This document shows, in pieces, positions 14,684 through 21,715 of a DNA stretch of 22,895 nt. How positions within the stretch are numbered: the stretch's first letter is position 1; every line of letters begins with the position of its first letter. Under the pieces are notes generated by a model. The model was not told the DNA's origin. It saw only the letters and a program-made list of their open reading frames with translations, and searched no databases. The position numbers and the translations under genes were made by a program. Origin of the DNA: Spirochaetia bacterium (lineage in GTDB: Bacteria > Spirochaetota > Spirochaetia > Treponematales > Breznakiellaceae); assembly GCA_026002265.1 (NCBI GenBank), contig BOBG01000022.1, forward strand, positions 1 to 22,895. Reading direction: 5' to 3'.

Positions 14684-16078
14684 CTATGTACGTACAGACA
14701 TTGAAACAATATCATTGCCAATAAATTGCCACCGATCACTATCCAGCCGCTCATTTTTTCCAAGTATAACAATACCATCTTTTTTTAAGATATCACCAAA
14801 ACTATCAATAAGCGTTTTTTGCATTGCACTTTCGAAATATGACAGCGTATCCCTGACAAGGATAATATCAATATTTGGTAAAGTATTATCATGTGAAATA
14901 TCATGATATTCAAATACAATAGAATCTCTAATCGTTTGATTAAATGTATATCCGTTTCGGCCTTTTGTGATAAAACTTTTACAAAATTCCGGAACTTCAG
15001 TCGATTCGAATGTTATATTCGGTGCAATTGATATTGACATAATATCATTATCATTTGCCCAAATTTTCAGATTTCCATTCGGGTACCGGGATTTCAGTAT
15101 ACAAGCGAATGAAAACGTTTCATAGCCTTTTCCGCACCCAATATTCCACACTTGAACATTATTGGAAGACAACTTAGGCAATATACTTTTAACTGCTTCT
15201 GCATACTCATCAGACCAGAATTTTTCAGCATCAGGAGAAGTAAAACTGGACAAAAATTCTTCAGCTTCAACCGCAGTTTTGGGAGGAATTTGTGCAGAAG
15301 TATGGGTACTGATCCATTCCGTGCCCCTTTTCCTGAGCCACGCATCATTGAGCGGACATGCCGTAAAATGTTTAAGCGCATACAACGAATCTTTAATAGC
15401 CCCCAAATTCGCTTCATTGAGTACTGTTTTGGGAGAACTCGGAGCATCTTTTGGTGACGGTGTAGAAACACGCGGCGGCGGAGCATTTTGCAGAACCGGA
15501 GGCACTTGAATCTGCGGCTGCGACGTGGGGATGTTATTAGCGAGTGCACCCGCAGCAACTGGTTTAGCTGTCTCTTCTTGTTTCTTAGCGCTGAAAATCC
15601 GCAGTACGTCAAGGATAACGTATAGATCACCGTTTTTTTCTACAACCCCACTGATATATTTAATATTAATATCACCGAAAATAGGGTGCGGCGGCTGAAT
15701 CGTACTCTTGCTAATACCAACTACTTTGTCAATTTTGTCAACAATAGTTCCGTACACACGCTCATCAATACGGAGAATAAGCATATTTTCCTGCCCATCT
15801 GATTTTTTTTCAGACGGCATATGGAAAAAAGCCCGTAAGTCTATAACAGGAATAATATCACCACGGAGATTATAGACTCCCTTGATAAAGGCTTCAGCGT
15901 TTGGTACAAATGTAAATTTGTCGGCCTTTGCGATTTCTTTAACATTCATAATATCAACGCCGTAATCTTTTCCTGCGAGCGAAAATGTCACCATTTTAAA
16001 ATCGGCTGCATCAGCTCGTTTCTTTTGTTCTTGTAATTCGGTGTTGACCGTTGCCAAATCTTTAACTACTGTTGCCAT
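14684..16078 (-). CDS. cheW: CheW fused to a CheR-like methyltransferase domain
   Basis: 464 residues, against about 160 for ordinary CheW. CheW domain about 27-170 (MVTFSLAGKDYGVDIMNVKEI, shown here as FSLAGKDYGVDIMNVKEI; GVYNLRGDIIPVIDLR), the adaptor linking receptors to CheA. A Pro/Ser/Gln-rich linker spans about 170-225. Residues about 226-464 are CheR-like: SAM-binding NIGCGKGYETF, WANDND where CheR has ATDID, and ILVRDTLSYF aligned with the CheR motif CRN-V-x-I-YF, so the conserved Asn is Asp here. Treponemes are known to carry this CheW-CheR-like architecture. Whether the methyltransferase half is active is unclear. GGGGGA precedes the ATG. Co-transcribed with cheA. Confidence 0.9.
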   Translation of the reverse strand: MATVVKDLATVNTELQEQKKRADAADFKMVTFSLAGKDYGVDIMNVKEIAKADKFTFVPNAEAFIKGVYNLRGDIIPVIDLRAFFHMPSEKKSDGQENMLILRIDERVYGTIVDKIDKVVGISKSTIQPPHPIFGDINIKYISGVVEKNGDLYVILDVLRIFSAKKQEETAKPVAAGALANNIPTSQPQIQVPPVLQNAPPPRVSTPSPKDAPSSPKTVLNEANLGAIKDSLYALKHFTACPLNDAWLRKRGTEWISTHTSAQIPPKTAVEAEEFLSSFTSPDAEKFWSDEYAEAVKSILPKLSSNNVQVWNIGCGKGYETFSFACILKSRYPNGNLKIWANDNDIMSISIAPNITFESTEVPEFCKSFITKGRNGYTFNQTIRDSIVFEYHDISHDNTLPNIDIILVRDTLSYFESAMQKTLIDSFGDILKKDGIVILGKNERLDSDRWQFIGNDIVSMSVRT

Positions 16079-16117
16079 AAAGTCCCCCGCCTCGAAATTG
16101 CACAGTTTGAAAATTAA

Positions 16118-18529
16118 TTACCCGAATATTGCTGCTTCACGCTCTTCGCGCTCCGCCAACTCTTTCTTAAGACCCAGTTCCAAAAGCTGACTCACATCAA
16201 TAATAAGTGAAACAGACCCATCGCCCAAAATTGATGCACCGGCGATTCCGGGAGAATTCGTGTATTGATCCCGGAGCGGCTTGATGACGACATCTTCTTC
16301 ACCGATAAGGCTATCAACCATAAACCCCATCTTCTTTTCGGCTGCGCCAACGATAACAACAAAATTATAATCCTGTTGTTCTTTAGTTTCAATGCCAAAA
16401 AGCCGGTTCAGCCGGAGGAGAGAAACAACATCGTTACGAATATTGAATACTTCGTAATTATCGATCATCCGGATATCTTCCGGTTTAAGCCGGAGACTTT
16501 CAATAACACTCGTGATAGGTATCGAATAAATTTCAGTACCGACTTTTACCAAAAGTCCCTGAATAATCGCCAACGTCAGCGGCAGTTTAATGGTAAATTT
16601 AGTACCTTTGCCCCGTTCAGAGCTAACAGTAACTGTTCCATTCAATTTTTCTATTGAACGCCGGACTACATCGAGTCCCACACCGCGTCCGCTGATTGCC
16701 GTAATCGTTTTTGCTGTAGAAAATCCGGGCTCAAAGATGAGACCAAAACATTCAGTCTCTGTGAGAACTTTATTTGGACTGATCAAACCTTTTTCTATAG
16801 CTTTCATACGTACTGCCTCGGCATCGATTCCCTTACCATCATCAACAATTTCGATGATGATCATGTTTCCTTCGTTAGCCGCTTTGAGCAGTACCATGCC
16901 TTCTTCCGGTTTGCCGGCCGCCTTCCGTTCTTCCAGAGATTCAATGCCATGGTCAATAGAATTCCGGACTGAGTGCATAATGGGATCGAGCAAATCTTCG
17001 ATAACCGATTTGTCCAGCTCAGTTTCTTCACCTTCAATGACCAGATTGATTTTTTTATTGAGCGATTTGGAAAGGTCCCGGACGAGCCTTGGGAACCGGC
17101 TGAAGATCTGGCTGATCGGCACCATCCGGATCCGCATGACTCCTTCTTGCAATTCCCCGGTAATTCTGCCGAGGTTTTGGGACGTGGACCGGAATTTACC
17201 GACATTATTCTTGAGTGATGCTTCCATACCGTCAAACAGAGAAAATACATCACCGTAATGTTCACTCATTTCCCGCTGAATGTCCTTGATGGACCGTCCT
17301 TCCTGCATACTTCCCAGATAATCCGGCAGTGTATCAAAAAGATTTTTCACCTTTTCCCGGTATGTGCCTTCCAGATTATGGAAATCGTTGAGCAAACTGG
17401 AAAATTGAGTACTAATCTGGTTAAAGGTAGCTTTTGTGATCACCGTTTCCGAGACAAGATTGAGAAGATCATCAATACGCTTCGAATCAACCCGGAGGAT
17501 AGAACTCGCTTCTTTCCCTGCCCGTTGAGCATCAGCTTTTCCAGCAGTAGTAGCTCCGGCTGTAGGTGGTGGAGCTTCAGACACCGGCTGTGGTGCGGCC
17601 GGAGGCGGAGCAGCGTTCTGCACTTTGACTGGTTCTGGTTCCGGAGGGGCTGCCGGTGGCGGGGCCGGCTGTTGCGGAGCCGGTGTTATCCGCGAAATTT
17701 CGGAAACATTTGTTTCGGAAGCGTTTGTAGGTATAGCATTTTCAATATTGAGAACTTCTGTAGACAGAGTCACATCAGGGATGAGTACATATTTCCGAAT
17801 AGTCGCAGGATCTTTTGGAGTTGCAATGTAGTACTCAACTTGTTTAAAGAAATTGTCCTCATAAAGCTGCTCAAACTCCGGTATCGTCTTGAGTAGTGTT
17901 CCAATTCCCTTAAGCGACGCATACACCTGAATTCCCCCGACTGTGTTCATCAGGCTGTTTTCATCAAATTCAACAGTCACTCGGTAGATCGGCATACCGC
18001 CATCGACTGATTCCCGTAGTTCCAGCAATTCATACTCGGAAAGTCCAATAGCGACACCGGCCGGTTTTGCCGGCGAAGGAGCTGCCGCAGCCACGGGCTT
18101 AGTCGGTGCTTTACCTTTCTTCCGGCTCTTTCCCTCCGGAAGGAGAGTTGACAGCCGCCCTTCTATTTGAGAAGTATCATCACTGTATACAGCTCCATCC
18201 ATTCGCCGCGTCAGCATCGCCTTGATAATATCAATTGCTGCAAGAAGCGTATCGACAACATCTTCATTTACACTTACTGCATCTGAACGGATGGCATCGA
18301 GTACATCCTCAACCAGGTGGGTAAAGTGAGACAACTCCATCATTTCGACAGTCGCTGCCCCACCTTTCAAGGTATGAGCCGCCCGGAATATTTCATCAAC
18401 TGCATCCCGGTTTGCCCCTTCATTTTCAAGAACCAAGATATTTTGCTCCAGTGTATCAACTTGCATTTGAGCTTCACTGAAGAAATCTTTGAGTAGTTCC
18501 TCGTTGTTGGGATCCAGATAATCACTCAT
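16118..18529 (-). CDS. cheA: chemotaxis histidine kinase CheA
   Basis: 803 residues from MSDYLDPNN; the longer ORF from 18577 would start upstream of the -10. P1 Hpt domain with phospho-acceptor His52 in AAHTLKGGAAT. A P2-like domain about 165-270, then an Ala/Pro-rich linker. P3 dimerisation about 340-440, longer than in E. coli, with extra helical sequence around REKVKNLFDTLPDYLG. P4 kinase has N box HSVRNSIDHGIE, G1 VDDGKGID and G2 SGRGVGLDVV. P5 is a CheW-like regulatory domain at the C-terminus. It phosphorylates CheY, and CheB where present, in response to the receptors. First gene of cheA/cheW-R/cheX. It has its own promoter, with a terminator upstream separating it from the M23 operon. 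Confidence 0.95.
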   Translation of the reverse strand: MSDYLDPNNEELLKDFFSEAQMQVDTLEQNILVLENEGANRDAVDEIFRAAHTLKGGAATVEMMELSHFTHLVEDVLDAIRSDAVSVNEDVVDTLLAAIDIIKAMLTRRMDGAVYSDDTSQIEGRLSTLLPEGKSRKKGKAPTKPVAAAAPSPAKPAGVAIGLSEYELLELRESVDGGMPIYRVTVEFDENSLMNTVGGIQVYASLKGIGTLLKTIPEFEQLYEDNFFKQVEYYIATPKDPATIRKYVLIPDVTLSTEVLNIENAIPTNASETNVSEISRITPAPQQPAPPPAAPPEPEPVKVQNAAPPPAAPQPVSEAPPPTAGATTAGKADAQRAGKEASSILRVDSKRIDDLLNLVSETVITKATFNQISTQFSSLLNDFHNLEGTYREKVKNLFDTLPDYLGSMQEGRSIKDIQREMSEHYGDVFSLFDGMEASLKNNVGKFRSTSQNLGRITGELQEGVMRIRMVPISQIFSRFPRLVRDLSKSLNKKINLVIEGEETELDKSVIEDLLDPIMHSVRNSIDHGIESLEERKAAGKPEEGMVLLKAANEGNMIIIEIVDDGKGIDAEAVRMKAIEKGLISPNKVLTETECFGLIFEPGFSTAKTITAISGRGVGLDVVRRSIEKLNGTVTVSSERGKGTKFTIKLPLTLAIIQGLLVKVGTEIYSIPITSVIESLRLKPEDIRMIDNYEVFNIRNDVVSLLRLNRLFGIETKEQQDYNFVVIVGAAEKKMGFMVDSLIGEEDVVIKPLRDQYTNSPGIAGASILGDGSVSLIIDVSQLLELGLKKELAEREEREAAIFG

Positions 18530-18536
18530 TATAACT

Positions 18537-18568
18537 ACTATAATTATACGTAATCCGGAGAACGTCAA
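18537..18568 (-). promoter_or_regulatory. cheA promoter (leaderless type)
   Basis: Minus-strand TTGACG (18563-18568), then overlapping -10 choices TATAAT (18543-18548, 14-bp spacer) and TATAGT (18537-18542, 20-bp spacer). TATAGT ends exactly 7 nt before the ATG and there is no Shine-Dalgarno. Confidence 0.5.
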
Positions 18569-18591
18569 GGGGGTCAAGATACAAAATTGAC

Positions 18592-18617
18592 AAAAATTCC
18601 GGACAAGCTCAGCGGAA
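18592..18617 (-). terminator. terminator after the M23 peptidase gene
   Basis: On the minus strand TTCCG (18613-18617) and CGGAA (18597-18601) form a stem with an 11-base loop, followed at once by five T residues. It begins 1 base after the stop codon of the peptidase gene and separates that operon from cheA. Confidence 0.55.
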
Positions 18618-18618
18618 A

Positions 18619-19563
18619 CTATTTTTGTTTCAGAATCGTTCTCGGATCTAATGCCCGTCCATTCTGCCGCAGCTCAAAATGTAGGTGCGGACCGGTTGAC
18701 TGACCTGTCGAACCGACTCTGCCGATAAGCTCTCCGGCTTTCACCTGTTCCCCTTTGGTTGTTTCAATTTTTGAAAGATGACCGTAGAGACTCGTCCAAT
18801 TATCGCTATGCTGAATCCGGATATAGTCCCCAAACACGGCACTTGTACCGGTTTCTATGACTTCGCCTTTCCGGGTCGCAAAGACATCGGTTCCGGTGGG
18901 AGCCGCCAAATCCAAACCATTATGAGCGCCAAAAACTCCCGTCACCGGATTCACCCGCGGACCAAAGGGAGACGTTAACCGGTACTGCTTTAATGGGAAG
19001 GAAAAATCATCATGTGTATCAAGAAAAAATGCGTACTCAGTACTGCTGAACTTGGCCGCGCCCTCATGTCCCGGAATAAAATAAAAATTGCTTCCATTAA
19101 CAACAACTGGAAAACCCTGATCTGTCCGCGCAGCGGCAATCAACAATTCTAGATCAGATTCCGGCTCTTCCGGAATAAAAATTCCCGGCACCGTGGGGAG
19201 GAGAAGCGTCCGTCTTTCTTCAAGCGGGTGTGAAAACCGGTTCAACGTAGACACCGATTCTATGGAAGTCGATGCTGCAACAATAAAAAAAGCAAAACCC
19301 GGATCCATATTCGGCTCCATGGTATATGAAAAAAATTTCATAGATCTGACAATTTCTTCCAGCGAATAACGATCCGGCCGATTTAAACGTTGGCCCCATG
19401 TAGTAACTTCTTTACTGTACTGAGAAAACACCTGGCCCCGGTACCATTCGTTAATAACCGGAATCTCCTCAGTGCAGAGCCGTCCGCTGATCAGCATGAA
19501 AAGGCAGAGCCACACCTGCCGGTTTTTATTCCACAACAAGAGTCTCTGCCGAAGATTCTTCAT
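18619..19563 (-). CDS. M23 family metallopeptidase with treponemal N-terminal domain
   Basis: 314 residues. The C-terminal half (about 190-314) is an M23/LytM zinc endopeptidase that cuts peptidoglycan cross-bridges. Ligands H214 and D218 lie in HNGLDLAAPTGT, H262 in YGHLS, and H293/H295 in GPHLHFELR, so it looks catalytically intact. An N-terminal hydrophobic stretch (VWLCLFMLISG) suggests export. Residues about 12-185 form a domain shared with the gene just upstream. The ATG at 19563 overlaps the end of that gene by 38 bases and has no good Shine-Dalgarno, so translation is probably coupled. The longer ORF to 19899 only shadows the upstream gene. Confidence 0.88.
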   Translation of the reverse strand: MKNLRQRLLLWNKNRQVWLCLFMLISGRLCTEEIPVINEWYRGQVFSQYSKEVTTWGQRLNRPDRYSLEEIVRSMKFFSYTMEPNMDPGFAFFIVAASTSIESVSTLNRFSHPLEERRTLLLPTVPGIFIPEEPESDLELLIAAARTDQGFPVVVNGSNFYFIPGHEGAAKFSSTEYAFFLDTHDDFSFPLKQYRLTSPFGPRVNPVTGVFGAHNGLDLAAPTGTDVFATRKGEVIETGTSAVFGDYIRIQHSDNWTSLYGHLSKIETTKGEQVKAGELIGRVGSTGQSTGPHLHFELRQNGRALDPRTILKQK

Positions 19564-20092
19564 TAAAAATACTAACAAAAAGAGTCCATTCATCATCCGC
19601 GAATTTAGCTGCCGCACTTTTTCCCGGAAAAAAACGGAATTTTTTTCCATCAACTGTAACAGGAATTCCTCCCTCCGGCCGTCTGGAAGCGATGAGATGT
19701 TCCAAGCCCGACTCCGGATTCTCCGGAATAAAAATTCCCGGCACCGTGGGGAGAAGAACCGTCCGGTTTGCCCGCCGATCAAAAGGGTGCGAAAGCCGGT
19801 TGAGCGTTGCAAGAGTCCACAAGGAAGTCGGCGCGGCAACAGTAAAAAAATCAATGCCCCGCTCGGTTGTGTACACAAAAAATTCCAATGATTCAACAAT
19901 TTGTTCCGGCCGATCCAAAAACAAGCGCTGGCCGATTATATCAGTCGCCTTGCGATACTGCCGGTACACCGGATCCCGTACCCGCCACTCGTTAATAACC
20001 GGAATTTCCGGTTCCTCAGCACAGATCCACCCGCTGATCAGCATAAAAAGGCAGAACCACGCCTGCCTTTTCCAGTTTTTAAGCTTCAGCAA
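19526..20092 (-). CDS. paralog of the M23 protein's N-terminal domain, lacking the peptidase
   Basis: 188 residues, unknown function. It aligns along its whole length with residues 12-185 of the next gene: both have FMLISG then PVINEW, NR(L/F)SHP, LLPTVPGIFIPE, PES-(G/D)-LE, and a V-x-(V/G)-x-x-F-x-F-x-PG segment. The hydrophobic start (AWFCLFMLISGWICAEE) suggests export. The gene stops before any zinc motif, so it is a stand-alone copy of the non-catalytic half, made by tandem duplication. The start is uncertain: TTG 20092 overlaps the ferredoxin end by 14 bases, with no strong ribosome site. It may partner or regulate the peptidase, but this is inference. Confidence 0.75.
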   Translation of the reverse strand: MLKLKNWKRQAWFCLFMLISGWICAEEPEIPVINEWRVRDPVYRQYRKATDIIGQRLFLDRPEQIVESLEFFVYTTERGIDFFTVAAPTSLWTLATLNRLSHPFDRRANRTVLLPTVPGIFIPENPESGLEHLIASRRPEGGIPVTVDGKKFRFFPGKSAAAKFADDEWTLFVSIFNEESSAETLVVE

Positions 20093-20249
20093 TTGCTTCT
20101 ACGGGGCAGGCGCTCACACACACGCCACAACTCACACATTTACCCGGATCGATCCACCGCGCGCCGTTTTCTTCACTTATCGCTTCGGCTGGACATTCAC
20201 TTTCGCAGGCGCCGCAGTTGATACATGCGTCACTAATTTTGTAAGCCAT
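20079..20249 (-). CDS. fdx: 2[4Fe-4S] ferredoxin
   Basis: A 56-residue ferredoxin, small and easily missed. Two classic cluster motifs: C9-I-N-C12-G-A-C15-x3-C19-P and C38-V-S-C41-G-V-C44-x3-C48-P, a bacterial clostridial-type electron carrier of low potential. AAGGAGG lies 6 bases before the ATG, and a canonical promoter sits upstream. It is first in an operon with the two envelope genes and overlaps the next by 14 bases. Why a ferredoxin leads an envelope operon is not explained by the sequence; it may simply be a historical arrangement. Confidence 0.93.
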   Translation of the reverse strand: MAYKISDACINCGACESECPAEAISEENGARWIDPGKCVSCGVCVSACPVEAIAEA

Positions 20250-20276
20250 AAAAATCCTCCTTATATAATAACAACA

Positions 20277-20305
20277 ATATTAACACAGAGTATCCCGGTT
20301 TGCAA
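20277..20305 (-). promoter_or_regulatory. fdx operon promoter
   Basis: Minus-strand TTGCAA (20300-20305), 17-bp spacer, TAATAT (20277-20282). It lies 27 nt before the ATG, and the leader holds AAGGAGG. Confidence 0.7.
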
Positions 20306-20370
20306 CCTGCTTTTGGGTCAGTGCTGCCGCCACAGTAGAAAAAAAACAAATTCCGGCATATCTTTGATGT

Positions 20371-20697
20371 TATGGCTGAAAAACCGGTTATTTTGATTGT
20401 AGATGATGAGGAAAAAATTCTTGACAACAGCAGGATTCGAGACATTATGTGCAAAAAATGGAAAAAGTGCGCTCGAATATATAGGAGCTGATGATTATAT
20501 TACTAAACCTTTTAGTCTCCGTGAACTGGTTGCACGTATTAAAGCAACGTTGCGTAGAGCAGTTGATAAACCATCATTTTTAAAAAATAGGATTGAAAAA
20601 ACTTAATAATACAGCAGGTATCCACCATGCAGCGGTGGAAGTTGACAAAAATATTGTATTCGACATAATAAGGTGGAATAATAAGGAAATAAAAATT
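20371..20697 (+). pseudogene. decayed OmpR-type response regulator
   Basis: The start is recognisable: [16 protein letters not shown] gives the acidic pocket DD of a receiver domain. The frame then breaks near 20415-20425 and the next frame continues [22 protein letters not shown]. The middle, including the phospho-acceptor Asp, is deleted, and the sequence jumps to [20 protein letters not shown], the receiver's C-terminal switch region. After another shift back to the first frame, AAVEVDKN and NNKEIKI look like the first strands of a winged-helix domain, cut off at the next gene. At least two frameshifts and one deletion of about 40 codons. No partner kinase is present in the window. Confidence 0.8.
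20642..20671 (+). promoter_or_regulatory. promoter for the lipoprotein gene, inside the regulator remnant
   Basis: TTGACA (20642-20647), then ATAATA (17-bp spacer) or TAATAA (18-bp), about 27 nt before the ATG at 20698. Confidence 0.6.
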
Positions 20698-21366
20698 ATG
20701 AAAAATATTGCTTTATATGCAGTCGTAGTATTTGGGTTTACCGCATGCAGTTTCCTCGATGTTGTGGCTAAAGGTTCTGCGCTCTCATTGGCAGCGGTAC
20801 TGGAGATAATTCCTGCGCGTGCGAATTTTGATGATGGAATCCGCGCATGGTCACTCGTCGCGCCGGATGCTTCTGCGATTTTTGTCTGGTCAACGGGCTT
20901 TGACGGCGGTCAGCATAACCGTGCGCTGATAGCTTTTGATGCCACCCCTTTTATTAATGCGGGTCTTGATGCAAGGAAGCTGCCGGACAGTATTACCATT
21001 ACAGGCAATACATTTATAATTGCAGATACATTTAACATCGTGAAATCGCGTACCACAAAAAAGAAGTCAACTGCGCTTGAATCCTACAAATACCTCATTA
21101 AAGCATCTAGAAAAAACCTTAATTACCATGGTGCAATGGATCATTACGGCATAAGTCTTAACGACGGTAATATGTTTGAATGGGCAAAAGATATGAAAAC
21201 AAATGATAAAGATATTGTTTTTGTGTTAAATCCTGCGCCGTTTATTGCGGCAGGTGTTGATCCATATAAAATTGACGGCTGGATTTTTACAAAGGTTCCG
21301 GTTGATGACGAAAATGGTAAACCGGTAGAAGTAGATAAAATATTAAAACTATTTAATTTATTCTAA
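20698..21366 (+). CDS. lipoprotein of unknown function with an internal repeat
   Basis: 222 residues, not recognised. The N-terminus is a lipoprotein signal, with lipobox FTAC and Cys17; the loose box fits spirochaetes. AAGGA precedes the ATG, which is better placed than a longer in-frame ORF from 20593 that reads through the regulator remnant. Two segments repeat: IAFDATPFINAGLDARKLPD (about 93-112) and FVLNPAPFIAAGVDPYKIDG (about 181-200), sharing PFI-x-AG-(L/V)-D-x-x-K. Each is preceded by a strand-rich stretch, so the mature protein may be two copies of one beta domain. No catalytic motif seen. It would sit in the inner or outer membrane facing the periplasm or outside. Confidence 0.7.
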   Translation: MKNIALYAVVVFGFTACSFLDVVAKGSALSLAAVLEIIPARANFDDGIRAWSLVAPDASAIFVWSTGFDGGQHNRALIAFDATPFINAGLDARKLPDSITITGNTFIIADTFNIVKSRTTKKKSTALESYKYLIKASRKNLNYHGAMDHYGISLNDGNMFEWAKDMKTNDKDIVFVLNPAPFIAAGVDPYKIDGWIFTKVPVDDENGKPVEVDKILKLFNLF

Positions 21367-21384
21367 TTAGCTTTGTCAGGTGGA

Positions 21385-21440
21385 ATAGCCGGCTATGAGA
21401 CATGCAATGTATGTTTTTAGTCGGCATGACCAGTGCCGAC
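21385..21440. repeat. palindrome and hairpin downstream of the lipoprotein gene
   Basis: ATAGCCGGCTAT (21385-21396) is a perfect 12-bp palindrome. GTCGGCA and TGCCGAC (21420-21440) form a 7-bp GC-rich stem with a 7-base loop. Neither is followed by a T-run on the coding strand. The 349-base gap 21367-21715 holds these, the 70-nt element and the regulator's leader. Confidence 0.6.
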
Positions 21441-21508
21441 CGATTCCCCCCTGTTGTTGAGTCGGCTGTTTCTTCGCCTCCGGAACTGTTTTTTCAAAAG
21501 CATAGTAA

Positions 21509-21578
21509 AAGACCCGCCCCAAAAGGGGACAGGCTTCCGCGGACTTCCACTTGATTCTATCATCAAGGAGTGGGTCTT
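21509..21578 (+). repeat. compact 70-nt structured element (MITE-like or ncRNA-like)
   Basis: Ends AAGACCCGCCCC (21509-21520) and GGAGTGGGTCTT (21567-21578) are inverted with 10 of 12 matches, the outer 7 perfect. Inside are CCCC-AAAA-GGGG (21517-21528), the self-complementary TCCGCGGA (21536-21543) and CTTGAT/ATCAAG (21550-21567). The bases can fold as a multibranched RNA. No gene inside. Could be a MITE, a solo repeat or a processed RNA leader. Confidence 0.5.
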
Positions 21579-21715
21579 ACGCCGAATTCGGATAATTTTT
21601 CTGCCGGTTTAAAAAAAAATTTTACTCTATCACTCTTTGCTAGACTCCCTATGCTACCATTCTTTTCATGAAAAAGACAGAGAAAATTAGATCTTCGGAG
21701 CGGAGGAGCTAAGGT

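Noticed and set aside
16590..17896. Long plus-strand open frames (222 and 212 codons) opposite cheA
   Set aside because: They lie wholly antisense to conserved kinase domains and encode Ser/Arg/Phe-rich text with no motif.
19692..20396. A 234-codon plus-strand frame over the ferredoxin operon
   Set aside because: It runs antisense to three overlapping genes with good motifs, and has no start signal.
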